Positions 37,795 through 45,730 are shown, counted from the first letter of the stretch. The stretch: DNA of 64,000 nucleotides from Brevundimonas sp. Root608 (GCF_001427825.1 NZ_LMGT01000004.1:186001-250000); one strand, 5' to 3'. Numbers and translations are program-made. The notes: generated by a model from the letters alone, not told the origin.

Positions 37795-40533
37795 ATGCTC
37801 GACAAGACCTTCGATCCGACCGCCGCCGAACCGCGCCTCTATGCGATGTGGGAGGACAGCGGCCTGTTCGCCCCGAAGACCGACGGCGCGGCCGAGGCCT
37901 ATTCGATCGTCATCCCGCCGCCGAACGTGACCGGTTCGCTGCACATCGGCCACGCCCTGAACAACACCCTGCAGGACATCCTGGCCCGCTATCACCGGAT
38001 GAAGGGCAAGGCGGTGCTGTGGCTGCCCGGCACCGACCACGCCGGCATCGCCACCCAGATGGTGGTCGAGCGCCAGCTGGCCGCGGCGGGCAATGTCGGC
38101 CGCCGCGACATGGGCCGGGACGCCTTCGTGGCCAAGGTGTGGGAGTGGAAGGCCGATAGCGGCGGAACCATCGTCCAGCAGCTGCGCCGGCTGGGCGCCA
38201 GCTGCGACTGGAGCCGGGAGCGGTTCACGCTCGATCCGGCCATGAACGCGGCGGTGCGCAAGGTCTTCGTCCAGCTGCACCGGGACGGTCTGATCTATCG
38301 CGACAAGCGGCTGGTCAACTGGGACCCGCATTTCCAGACGGCGATCTCGGACCTCGAGGTCGAGCAGCGCGAGATGGACGGCTCCTACTGGCATTTCGCC
38401 TATCCGCTGGCCGACGGCGTGACCTATGAGCACCCGGTCGCCTGGGACGGCGACGGCCAGCCTGCGGAATGGGAGACCCGCGACTATATCGTGGTCGCCA
38501 CCACCCGGCCCGAGACGATGCTGGGCGACACCGGCGTGGCCGTGCATCCGGACGACGCGCGCTATGCGGGGCTGGTCGGCAAGTTCGTGACCCTGCCGAT
38601 CGTCGGCCGCCGCATTCCCATCGTCGCCGACGACTACGCCGATCCGACCAAGGGCTCGGGCGCGGTTAAGATCACCCCGGCGCACGACTTCAATGACTTC
38701 CAGGTCGGCAAGCGGGCCGGGCTGGCGGCGCTGAACGTCATGGACGCCTTCGGCCGCATCACCGCCGCCGACACGCCGGATGTGCCCGCCGACTACGAGG
38801 GGATGGACCGCTTCGCCGCGCGCAAGGCCATCGTCGCCCGCGCCGAGGAAGACGGCTGGCTGAAGGAGATCGAGAAGACCCGCCACGTGATCCCGCACGG
38901 CGACCGCTCGGGCGTCGTCATCGAGCCGTGGCTGACGGACCAGTGGTACGTCGACGCCCATACCCTGGCCCAGCCGGCCATCAAGGCGGTGGAGCAGGGC
39001 GACACTGTCTTCGAGCCGAAGAGCTACGAGAAGATCTATTTCGAGTGGCTGCGCAACATCGAGCCGTGGTGCATCTCGCGCCAGCTGTGGTGGGGCCATC
39101 GCATCCCGGCCTGGTACGGGCCGGACGGGACCATCTTCGTCGAGGAGAACGAGGACGACGCCCGCGCCGCCGCGCGCAACCACTACGGGGCCGAAACCGC
39201 CCTGTCCCAGGACGAGGACGTGCTCGACACCTGGTTCAGCTCGGCCCTGTGGCCGTTCTCGACCATGGGCTGGCCGGAGAAGACCGAGGACCTGCGGCGC
39301 TTCTACCCGACCAGCGATCTGGTGACGGCGGCGGACATCATCTTCTTCTGGGTCGCCCGGATGATGATGATGGGTCTTCACTTCATGGATGAGGTTCCGT
39401 TCCGGCGGGTCATCATCAACGGCCTGGTCCGCGACGAGAAGGGCCAGAAGATGAGCAAGTCGAAGGGGAACGTGATCGACCCCCTCGGCATCATCGACGA
39501 GCTGGGCGCCGATCCGCTGCGCTTCACCATGGCCATTCTGTCGGGCACGCGAGACATCAAGTTGTCGCGGCAACGCATTGAAGGCTACCGTAACTTCGGC
39601 ACCAAGCTGTGGAACGCTGCGCGCTTCTCGCAGATGAATGAGGCGAGACGCGTCGAGGGCTTCGACCCGGCGGCGGTCGACCAGACCATCAACCGCTGGA
39701 TTCGCGGCGAGCTGACGAAGGCCGAGCGCGCCGTCAGCGCCGCCATCGAGGGCGGCCGTTTCGACGACGCCGCCTCGGCCCTGTACCGCTTCGTCTGGAA
39801 CGTCTTCTGCGACTGGTATCTGGAGCTGGCCAAGCCGGTGTTCATGGGCGCCGATGAAGCGGCCAGGGCCGAGACCCGGGCCATGACGGCCTGGACCCTG
39901 GACCAGACCCTGAAGCTGATGCACCCGATCATGCCCTTCATCACCGAGGAGCTGTGGGACAAGCTGGCCGGGGAGGGCGCGGCGCGCGGCGAGGCGACCC
40001 TGATCGGGGCCGCCTGGCCGGACCTGCCCGACGCCTTCATCGATGCGGCCGCCGAGGTCGAGATCGGCTTCCTGGTCGAGACCGTCACCACGATCCGGCA
40101 ACTGCGGGCGGAGGTGAACCTCGCGCCGGGCGCGCGTCCACCGCTGATGCTCCACGCCGGAGACGCCGGCGAGTTCGCTGTGATCAGCGGAAACCGCGAC
40201 CTGATCGCCTCGCTGGCGAGGGTCGATCTGTCGATCGCGCTGGACGCCGGACAGTTGCCGGGCAAGGCCGTCCGCTTCGTGGTCGGCGCGACGACCGGGG
40301 CGCTGGACCTCGCCGGATTGATCGACGTGGCCGCGGAGCGGGCGCGCCTGCTCAAGGAAATCGCCGCCTTCGACAGCGACATCGGCCATGTGAACAAGAA
40401 GCTGGGCAATCCCAATTTCGTGTCGCGCGCCTCCCCGGAGGTGGTCGACGAACAGCGCGAGAAACTGGCCGAGGCCGAAGCCGGCAAGGCCAAGCTGCAG
40501 GCGGCGCTGGCGCGGCTGGACGCGGTGGGGTGA
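37795..40533 (+). CDS. valS: Valyl-tRNA synthetase
   Basis: This class I synthetase charges tRNA-Val. The 912-aa protein contains the HIGH-like motif PPNVTGSLHIGHAL at about 40-53, the editing domain around residues 200-350 (TTRPETMLGDTGVAVHP), and the catalytic loop KMSKSKGNV starting at residue 552. The C-terminal coiled coil (about 845-912, ERARLLKEIAAFDSDIGHVNKKL) binds tRNA. The stop overlaps the GTG of the tlyA gene by four bases. Confidence 0.98.
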   Translation: MLDKTFDPTAAEPRLYAMWEDSGLFAPKTDGAAEAYSIVIPPPNVTGSLHIGHALNNTLQDILARYHRMKGKAVLWLPGTDHAGIATQMVVERQLAAAGNVGRRDMGRDAFVAKVWEWKADSGGTIVQQLRRLGASCDWSRERFTLDPAMNAAVRKVFVQLHRDGLIYRDKRLVNWDPHFQTAISDLEVEQREMDGSYWHFAYPLADGVTYEHPVAWDGDGQPAEWETRDYIVVATTRPETMLGDTGVAVHPDDARYAGLVGKFVTLPIVGRRIPIVADDYADPTKGSGAVKITPAHDFNDFQVGKRAGLAALNVMDAFGRITAADTPDVPADYEGMDRFAARKAIVARAEEDGWLKEIEKTRHVIPHGDRSGVVIEPWLTDQWYVDAHTLAQPAIKAVEQGDTVFEPKSYEKIYFEWLRNIEPWCISRQLWWGHRIPAWYGPDGTIFVEENEDDARAAARNHYGAETALSQDEDVLDTWFSSALWPFSTMGWPEKTEDLRRFYPTSDLVTAADIIFFWVARMMMMGLHFMDEVPFRRVIINGLVRDEKGQKMSKSKGNVIDPLGIIDELGADPLRFTMAILSGTRDIKLSRQRIEGYRNFGTKLWNAARFSQMNEARRVEGFDPAAVDQTINRWIRGELTKAERAVSAAIEGGRFDDAASALYRFVWNVFCDWYLELAKPVFMGADEAARAETRAMTAWTLDQTLKLMHPIMPFITEELWDKLAGEGAARGEATLIGAAWPDLPDAFIDAAAEVEIGFLVETVTTIRQLRAEVNLAPGARPPLMLHAGDAGEFAVISGNRDLIASLARVDLSIALDAGQLPGKAVRFVVGATTGALDLAGLIDVAAERARLLKEIAAFDSDIGHVNKKLGNPNFVSRASPEVVDEQREKLAEAEAGKAKLQAALARLDAVG

Positions 40534-41261
40534 CCAGGGTCCGGCTCGACCAGTTTCTGGTCGCGCGCGGCCTGGCCGAGAGCCGGGCGAAGGCGAAGGC
40601 GGCCATTGAGGCCGGCGGGGTCACCGTGGACGGCGCGGCGGCCAGGGCCGCGTCCCAGGCCGTGGCGGACGACGCCGTCGTCACCTACGCCGACGCCCAC
40701 CGCTGGGTCGGGCGCGGGGCGCTGAAGCTGGATCACGCCCTGACCCTGTGGCCGGTCCCGGTCGAGGGCCGGACGGTGCTGGACGTCGGGGCCTCGACCG
40801 GCGGCTTCACCGAGGTCTGCCTCGAGCGCGGGGCAGGGCGGGTCTATGCGGTGGATGTCGGTTCGGGCCAGCTGCACCCGCGCGTCGCGGCCGACCCCCG
40901 GGTGATCAACCTCGAACATACCGACGCCCGCCACCTGACGCCCGGTCTGATTCCCGATGCGCCGCAGCTGATCGTCTGCGACGCCAGCTTCATCGGCCTG
41001 GCCAAGGTGCTGCCGGCGGCGCTCGCGCTCGCCGGGCCCGGGGCCGATCTGATCACCCTGGTCAAGCCGCAGTTCGAGGCGGCCGTCCCGGGCGGGGCGA
41101 AGAAGGGCGTGGTCAAGGACCCGGCCACGCGTCAGGCGGCGCTGACCGCGGTCTCCGCATGGATGGAGGAACAGGGCTGGTCCGTGCAGGCCGCGACGGA
41201 AAGCCCGATCACCGGCGCCGACGGCAACGTCGAATTCCTGCTCTGGGCTTCGCGGCGATAG
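40530..41261 (+). CDS. tlyA: TlyA family rRNA 2'-O-methyltransferase / hemolysin-like protein
   Basis: TlyA methylates ribose in 16S and 23S rRNA (C1409/C1920 in mycobacteria). The 243-aa protein has an N-terminal S4 RNA-binding domain (RLDQFLVARGLAESRAKAKA, residues 4-23) and a Rossmann methyltransferase domain with VLDVGASTGGFTEVCLERGA near residue 79-98 and VCDASFIGLAKVLPAAL near 149. The start GTG overlaps the valS stop (GTGA), so the two are coupled. Confidence 0.92.
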   Translation: MTRVRLDQFLVARGLAESRAKAKAAIEAGGVTVDGAAARAASQAVADDAVVTYADAHRWVGRGALKLDHALTLWPVPVEGRTVLDVGASTGGFTEVCLERGAGRVYAVDVGSGQLHPRVAADPRVINLEHTDARHLTPGLIPDAPQLIVCDASFIGLAKVLPAALALAGPGADLITLVKPQFEAAVPGGAKKGVVKDPATRQAALTAVSAWMEEQGWSVQAATESPITGADGNVEFLLWASRR

Positions 41262-41295
41262 CTGTCGCGCGGCGAGCGCCAGAGCGCCCACAAGG

Positions 41296-41327
41296 AAAAA
41301 CCCCCGGTGGATTGCTCCACCGGGGGT
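41296..41327 (-). terminator. Terminator downstream of the Tyr-rich protein gene
   Basis: A perfect stem ACCCCCGGTGG / CCACCGGGGGT with a six-base loop has a run of T on the minus strand (plus-strand AAAAA). It ends transcription of the convergent minus-strand gene and can also help end tlyA. Confidence 0.85.
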
Positions 41328-41387
41328 CTCCGTCACGTCGCCGATCGACAGGGGGGCTGAAAAATAACCGGCGACGCAATTCCGTGA

Positions 41388-42080
41388 TCAGTAGCGGTCG
41401 GGGCAGGACTGCTCGTATCGGGTGACATAGCGACCGTCGTAGGTCCGGCTGCGGACCTCGACCGTGCGGCAACCGGTCTGCGAATAACCCGACTGGCCGT
41501 AACCGGACTGGCCATAGCCGGACTGGTACGAGCGGTCGTAGTCGCGGTCATAGCCGCGGTCGTACGACTGATAGCCATAGCTTTCGCTGTACGGCGCCTG
41601 GCTGCCGTAGCGTGACCGGTCATCGTAACGCGGCTGGCCATAGCCCGACTGGTCGTACCGGTAGTCGTAGCGGGCCTGATCGCCGCAGTCGCGGGCCGAG
41701 CTGCCGCCGACGGCTGCGCCGACCACGGCGCCGAGGACGCCGCCCAGAATGCTGCCTTCGGTGCGGCGACCGCGGGCGGCCAGCTGCGAACCGGCCACAG
41801 CGCCGAGCGTCGCGCCGACGGCGACGCCGCCGCCCTGGCGGCCGCTGCGGTCGGAGCGGCAGCTGTCATAACCGTAGCGCTGGTCGCCGTACCGGTCGTC
41901 CTGATAGCCGTAACGCGACTGATCGTAGTCATAGCGCGGGCTGTAGGCGCCCGAGCCGTAGTTCTGCGCGCCCTGATAGCTGTAGGCCTGGGCCGAAGCC
42001 GCGGTCGGGACCAGCAGGGCGCCGGCGGCCGCGAGGGCGGTGGCGGCGGCGGCGGTCTTCAGGGTCAGGCGGGCGAACAT
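41388..42080 (-). CDS. Glycine-zipper envelope protein with Tyr-rich repeats
   Basis: This 230-aa exported protein has a signal peptide (cleavage near SAQAYS, residue 31). A Tyr/Asp/Arg-rich region (32-75) is followed by a glycine-zipper 2TM motif GVAVGATLGAVAGSQLAARG and GSILGGVLGAVVGAAVGG (about 84-127). A second Tyr/Ser/Gly-rich region follows with tandem GYGQSGYGQSGYSQ repeats, then a C-terminal Cys pair. The zipper domain usually associates with the outer membrane. The tyrosine repeats are unusual and of unknown function. Confidence 0.85.
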   Translation of the reverse strand: MFARLTLKTAAAATALAAAGALLVPTAASAQAYSYQGAQNYGSGAYSPRYDYDQSRYGYQDDRYGDQRYGYDSCRSDRSGRQGGGVAVGATLGAVAGSQLAARGRRTEGSILGGVLGAVVGAAVGGSSARDCGDQARYDYRYDQSGYGQPRYDDRSRYGSQAPYSESYGYQSYDRGYDRDYDRSYQSGYGQSGYGQSGYSQTGCRTVEVRSRTYDGRYVTRYEQSCPDRY

Positions 42081-42233
42081 GGTGGTCGATCCTCGGTGGC
42101 GGGGACGAGCCGAACGATTGGCGTCCCGGTCTGTTGCATCGGTTTATGGGCGCGTGAAGCTGAACGGCTTTTGAGTGGTCCGTTCATCTTCGTTCAGGTT
42201 TCACAAGCCGTCCGGAGCCTCTAGGAACGGGCC

Positions 42234-43478
42234 ATGACGGAAACGCTGACAATCGCGCGCGTGGGCGGGCAGGGCGACGGGATCGCCATGACCCCCGACG
42301 GTCCGGTGTTCGCGCCCCTGACCCTGCCGGGCGAGGTCGTGCGCGGCGAGGTCCGCGACGGCCGTCTGGAGGCCGTAGAGATCCTGACGCCCAGTCCCGA
42401 GCGGATCGCGCCGGTTTCACCCCACTATGGCGACTGCGGCGGCTGTTCGCTGCAGCACTGGGCGGCCGGTCCCTATCTGGACTGGAAACGCGAACAGGTC
42501 CTGCTGGCTCTGGCGCGCGAGCGGATCGAAACCGACGTCGAGCCGACGGTGGCCGTTCCCGCCGGGACTCGCCGACGGCTGGCCCTGCACGCCCGACGCG
42601 GCGAGGACGGGCGGGTCGTGCTGGGATTCAAGGCGCGCAAGAGCTGGCGGCTGGTCGAGGTCACGGCCTGCCCGGTGGCCGATCCGCGACTGGTGGCGGC
42701 CTTTCCGGCCTTGAGGCGAATCGCGGACGCCTTTCTCGAGCATCCGAAATCCGCTCCCACCTTGCATGTGACCTGGACCCTGACGGGGCTGGACGTCGAT
42801 GTGACGGGGGTCGAGCGGCGTTCCGGGGGGCTGTCGGGCGACGCCCGGATGCGCGCCATCCAGGAGGCGGCGGCCGCTGATCTGGCGCGGCTGAGTCTGG
42901 CGGGCGAGACCCTGATGATGGAACGCCAGCCCCGGGTGGCGTTCGGCGACGCGACCGTGCCCCTGCCGGCGGGCGGCTTCCTGCAGGCCGTGCCCGAGGC
43001 GGAGGCGGCCATGGTCGAACGCGCGGTCGAGGCGGTGCGGGGCGCCAAGAAGATCGCGGACCTGTTCTGCGGCGCGGGGACCTTCACCTTTCCACTGGCG
43101 AGGGTGGCTCCCGTTCTGGCGGCCGACGCCTCGGCGGCGGGGATTGCGGCGCTGAAGGCCGGGGTGGGCACGGCCAAGGGTCTGAAGCCGATCACGGCCG
43201 AGGCCCGCGACCTGTTCCGCCGGCCGCTGGCGCCGTACGACCTGCGCGGCTGCGACGCCGTGGTGATGGACCCGCCGCGCGCCGGGGCGATCGAGCAAAC
43301 GAGGCAGTTGCCGGGGACAAAGGCGGCGGTCGTGGTCGGCGTGTCCTGCAACCCGGTGACCTTCGCCCGCGATGCGCGCATCCTGATCGACGCCGGCTTC
43401 CGGCTCGAACGGGTCACGCCGGTGGATCAGTTCCTGTGGTCAGCCCATGTCGAGCTGGTCGGCGTTTTCAGGCGGTAG
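42234..43478 (+). CDS. RumA/TrmA-type RNA 5-methyluridine methyltransferase
   Basis: This 414-aa protein has an N-terminal TRAM-like domain (1-55), an Fe-S cysteine region HYGDCGGCSLQHW near 64-76, a central domain with TACPVADP, and a Rossmann methyltransferase domain with KIADLFCGAGTFTFPLA near 278 and the catalytic DPPRAG and VSCNPVTFARDA (about 344 and 370). It resembles RlmD/RlmC enzymes that make m5U in 23S rRNA. The first of the four expected [4Fe-4S] cysteines is replaced: the motif reads SPHYGDCGGC instead of CPHFGxCGGC. Confidence 0.93.
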   Translation: MTETLTIARVGGQGDGIAMTPDGPVFAPLTLPGEVVRGEVRDGRLEAVEILTPSPERIAPVSPHYGDCGGCSLQHWAAGPYLDWKREQVLLALARERIETDVEPTVAVPAGTRRRLALHARRGEDGRVVLGFKARKSWRLVEVTACPVADPRLVAAFPALRRIADAFLEHPKSAPTLHVTWTLTGLDVDVTGVERRSGGLSGDARMRAIQEAAAADLARLSLAGETLMMERQPRVAFGDATVPLPAGGFLQAVPEAEAAMVERAVEAVRGAKKIADLFCGAGTFTFPLARVAPVLAADASAAGIAALKAGVGTAKGLKPITAEARDLFRRPLAPYDLRGCDAVVMDPPRAGAIEQTRQLPGTKAAVVVGVSCNPVTFARDARILIDAGFRLERVTPVDQFLWSAHVELVGVFRR

Positions 43479-43481
43479 GTC

Positions 43482-43889
43482 ATGTCCATGAACGATGATG
43501 AGCCCGATGAGGACGGCGGCGGTTTCGACGCCGAGGACTGGACCCGTCTCACGCCCTTCACGGGCGCGGTGGCGACGCTGGACGACGTCCAGGCGCGCCG
43601 GGCCGTCTTCGCCCTGGGCGATACCGACGATCCGCGCCCCATCGTCATGGATCTGCCGCAGCCGGTGATCTGGTGGGACGACGACGGCGAGCAGGCGGCG
43701 GTGGCCGTGCAGGCCGAGACGCATCTGGGACCGGACGGCGAGGAGATGGAGGTGCTCGGCCTGATCCTGCCGGACGGCGGCGGGGCGGTAGCCCTGATGG
43801 AGGACGTCGACCTGGTCGACGCCTCCGATCCGACCTGGCGGGACCTGGTCACCCGCGCGATCGATCCGTCGGCGGCGTACGAGGACTAG
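43482..43889 (+). CDS. Acidic hypothetical protein
   Basis: This 135-aa, strongly acidic protein without signal or membrane segment begins MSMNDDEPDEDGGGFDAEDW. It contains PQPVIWWDDDGEQAAVAVQAETHLG and GLILPDGGGAVALMEDVDLVD, and is predicted mixed alpha/beta. No family is recognised. It starts 3 bp after the methyltransferase stop, so it is probably co-transcribed. Its last 41 bp overlap the antisense DUF559 gene. Confidence 0.75.
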   Translation: MSMNDDEPDEDGGGFDAEDWTRLTPFTGAVATLDDVQARRAVFALGDTDDPRPIVMDLPQPVIWWDDDGEQAAVAVQAETHLGPDGEEMEVLGLILPDGGGAVALMEDVDLVDASDPTWRDLVTRAIDPSAAYED

Positions 43890-44313
43890 AAGCTGATCCC
43901 TTCCCCATTTCGGGGGTGCTTGGCCGATCGTATACGATCGGCCTGCGTGGGCGGCGAAGCCGCTCGGATGGGGGCCTGCCTGCCGCCTCGCGGATGGCTG
44001 CAATGACAACATTCGGCTTCCCGAGAATGTCGCCGTTGGAGAAGCGAAGAACCCTGACTCCTTGGGATGTCAGCCAATCGTCCCGTTTCGCATCGTCAAA
44101 CGTCCGCAATGCATGAACGCCCCCGTCAGCCTCGATGATCAAGCGAGCCGACAAACAGGCGAAGTCGACCACATAGAACCCGATCGGAACCTGCCGCCGG
44201 AAGCGAAGACCGTCGACATTCCTGTCACGAACCAGAGACCGGAAGAAATCCTCGGCCCGCGTCGGCGTCTTGCGCAAGCGACGCGCCCGTCTGATCGTCC
44301 GTTCAGGCTGCAT
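43849..44313 (-). CDS. DUF559 domain-containing protein (Vsr-like endonuclease fold)
   Basis: This 154-aa protein starts MQPERTIRRARRLRKTPTRA. The DUF559 core covers about residues 3-115: AEDFFRSLVRDRNVDGLRFRRQVPIGFYVVDFACLSARLIIEADGG, with the VVDF and EADG acidic residues typical of PD-(D/E)xK/Vsr-like nucleases, then LTSQGVRVLRFSNGDIL. The C-terminal tail (about 120-154, RLRRPRRPIVYDRPSTPEMG) is encoded by the left arm of a family B repeat. Its start overlaps the 3' end of the radical SAM gene by 11 bp. The activity is inferred only from fold similarity. Confidence 0.8.
   Translation of the reverse strand: MQPERTIRRARRLRKTPTRAEDFFRSLVRDRNVDGLRFRRQVPIGFYVVDFACLSARLIIEADGGVHALRTFDDAKRDDWLTSQGVRVLRFSNGDILGKPNVVIAAIREAAGRPPSERLRRPRRPIVYDRPSTPEMGKGSASSPRTPPTDRSRG
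43900..43977. repeat. Left arm of family B repeat beside the DUF559 gene
   Basis: CCTTCCCCATTTCGGGGG, later GCGGCGAAGCCGCTCGGATG and GGGGCC, correspond to the left arm of the family B element seen between surE and pcm and before lolC. Here it is interrupted after CGGGGGT by an additional palindrome at 43922-43943. The right arm is about 340 bp away at 44317-44376, with the DUF559 core between. Confidence 0.85.
43922..43943. repeat. Perfect 22-bp palindrome inside the left repeat arm
   Basis: The half-site GGCCGATCGTA is followed exactly by its reverse complement TACGATCGGCC. It splits the family B arm and is absent from the other copies in this window. It is translated within the DUF559 tail. 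It may be a nested insertion, an operator or a hairpin. Confidence 0.8.
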
Positions 44314-45439
44314 CCGGCAAGCCCCCATCCGTCTCGCTCCGCGAGCCACCTTCCCCCGAAATGGGGGAAGGAAGGTCAAAGAGATCGCCCTGGAGTTTGG
44401 CGTCCGCCGGAACCCGGAACTTCGTCTCGTCCACCGGTCGCCGCGGCGCACCCAGCCCATATCGTTTGACGGCGGCGCGGAACCGGGCGCCGATCAGTTC
44501 GGCCACCGGCCCCGTGCCCTTCATCCGCTGCGACCAGTCGGGATCGTAGTCGCGGCCGCCCCGCGTCTGGCGGATCAGGGACATGACCCGGGCGGCCCGG
44601 TCGGGCCGGGCGTCGGCCAGCCACTCGCGGAACAGATCCTTGATCTCGAGCGGCAGGCGCAGGGTGACGTACATGGCGGACACGGCGCCCGCCTTCGCGG
44701 CGGCTTCCAGCACGGCTTCCAGTTCATGGTCATTGAGGCCGGGGATGACGGGGGCGAAGCCGACGGTGACCGGAACGCCGGCCTCGGACAGCCGGCGGAT
44801 CGCCTCCAGCCGTTTCGCCGGGGTCGAGGCGCGCGGCTCCATGGCCCGGGCCAGGCCGCGGTCCAGGGTGGTGATCGAGACGCAGGCCGAGGCCAAGCCT
44901 TCCGCCGCCATGGCCCCGAGAATATCGGCGTCGCGGGTGATGAGCACCGACTTGGTGATGATGCTGAACGGATGCCGGAACCGCTGCAGCACCTCGAGGA
45001 TCGACCGGGTCGACTTCAGCTCGCGCTCGACCGGCTGATAGGGGTCGGTGTTGCCGCCTATGTGTATCCGCTTGCAGACGTAGCGGGGCTTTGAGAGTTC
45101 CTGCTCCAGCAGACCCGCGGCCTCGGGCTTGAAGAAGATTCGGCTCTCGAAATCCAGGCCCGGGGATAGGCCCATGAAGGCATGGGACGGACGGGCGTAA
45201 CAGTAGATGCAGCCATGTTCACAGCCCTTGTAGGGGTTGATGGACCGGTCGAAACCGATGTCCGGACTGGTGTTCCTCGCGATAATCGTCCGGGCGTGTT
45301 CGGGCGTCAGGGTCGTGCGCAGGGGCGCGGCCTCGGCGTCGTCGGTCGTCCAGCCGTCATCGAAGGCCTGCACGGTTTCCGGCTCGAACCGGCCCGTCGC
45401 ATTCGATCGCGCGCCCCGTCCTTTCGCCGCTTCAGCCAT
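44303..45439 (-). CDS. PA0069 family radical SAM protein (SplB-like)
   Basis: This 378-aa protein has the radical SAM cluster motif GCEHGCIYCYARPSHAF near residue 52-68 and the following IHIGGNTDPYQPVERELKSTR block, related to spore photoproduct lyase-like enzymes. The catalytic role in non-sporulating bacteria is unknown; DNA repair is suspected. A LexA box 25 bp upstream supports SOS control. The last ~23 residues (from LPSPISGEGG) come from a family B repeat and are not expected in relatives. The start MAEAAKGRGA is preferred over the extended frame. Confidence 0.93.
   Translation of the reverse strand: MAEAAKGRGARSNATGRFEPETVQAFDDGWTTDDAEAAPLRTTLTPEHARTIIARNTSPDIGFDRSINPYKGCEHGCIYCYARPSHAFMGLSPGLDFESRIFFKPEAAGLLEQELSKPRYVCKRIHIGGNTDPYQPVERELKSTRSILEVLQRFRHPFSIITKSVLITRDADILGAMAAEGLASACVSITTLDRGLARAMEPRASTPAKRLEAIRRLSEAGVPVTVGFAPVIPGLNDHELEAVLEAAAKAGAVSAMYVTLRLPLEIKDLFREWLADARPDRAARVMSLIRQTRGGRDYDPDWSQRMKGTGPVAELIGARFRAAVKRYGLGAPRRPVDETKFRVPADAKLQGDLFDLPSPISGEGGSRSETDGGLPDAA
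44317..44376. repeat. Right arm of family B repeat overlapping the radical SAM 3' end
   Basis: The sequence AGCCCCCATCCGTCTCGCTC, then CGCGAGCCACCTTCCCCCGA and AATGGGGGAAGG, matches the right arm of family B copies. On the minus strand it is read as coding sequence, giving the terminal ISGEGGSRSETDGGLPDAA residues of the radical SAM protein. Confidence 0.85.
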
Positions 45440-45463
45440 GAGGGAGAGGATAGCAGCGCAAGG

Positions 45464-45478
45464 GAACAAAGCAAGAAC
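45464..45478 (-). promoter_or_regulatory. LexA box upstream of the radical SAM gene
   Basis: The plus strand reads GAACAAAGCAAGAAC, a perfect GAAC-N7-GAAC (GTTC-N7-GTTC on the gene strand). It ends 25 bp before the ATG. On the minus strand a TTGCTT, 16 bases, TATCCT promoter overlaps the box, so LexA binding would block polymerase. Confidence 0.85.
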
Positions 45479-45497
45479 ATTATGATCCCATTGGACC

Positions 45498-45630
45498 GTC
45501 ATCCTCGGGCTTCACCCGAGGATCGGATGATCCGTCGCTGCTCTTGAAGTGTTGGCCCGGGATCACGGGCCTGTCCCTGCCGCCGTCCCGCCCGGCCTCT
45601 GATCCTCGGTTCAAGCCCGAGGATGACGAC
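45498..45630. repeat. Intergenic inverted repeat (family C)
   Basis: The left arm GTCATCCTCGGGCTTCACCC, with GAGGATC, pairs with the right arm GATCCTCGGTTCAAGCCCGA, with GGATGAC. The arms are about 28 bp with an internal segment of about 75 bp that includes a small GGCCCGGGATCACGGGCC hairpin. It lies between the radical SAM promoter and tRNA-Leu. Confidence 0.85.
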
Positions 45631-45645
45631 AGTCGATGGGGAGTA

Positions 45646-45730
45646 TGGTGCGGATGAGAGGACTCGAACCTCCACGCCTTGCGGCGCCAGAACCTAAATC
45701 TGGTGCGTCTACCAGTTCCGCCACATCCGC
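45646..45730 (-). tRNA. tRNA-Leu (anticodon TAG)
   Basis: On the minus strand the gene starts GCGGATGTGGCGGAACTGGT and ends TCATCCGCACCA, with CCA encoded. The acceptor stem GCGGATG pairs with CATCCGC. The anticodon loop carries TAG (in CAGATTTAGGTTCTG), for Leu. The long variable arm GGCGCCGCAAGGCGT fits a class II tRNA. Length is 85 nt with CCA. Confidence 0.98.

Noticed and set aside
37735..40389. Very long antisense open frame (884 codons) opposite valS
   Set aside because: Shadow of high-GC codon bias: low-complexity Arg/Gly/Asp-rich translation with no family features, while the plus strand encodes an intact ValS.
42184..42204. GTTC-N6-GTTC in the region upstream of the RumA-type gene, resembling a LexA box
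   Set aside because: The spacing is six, not seven, bases, and the gene is not an SOS-type function.
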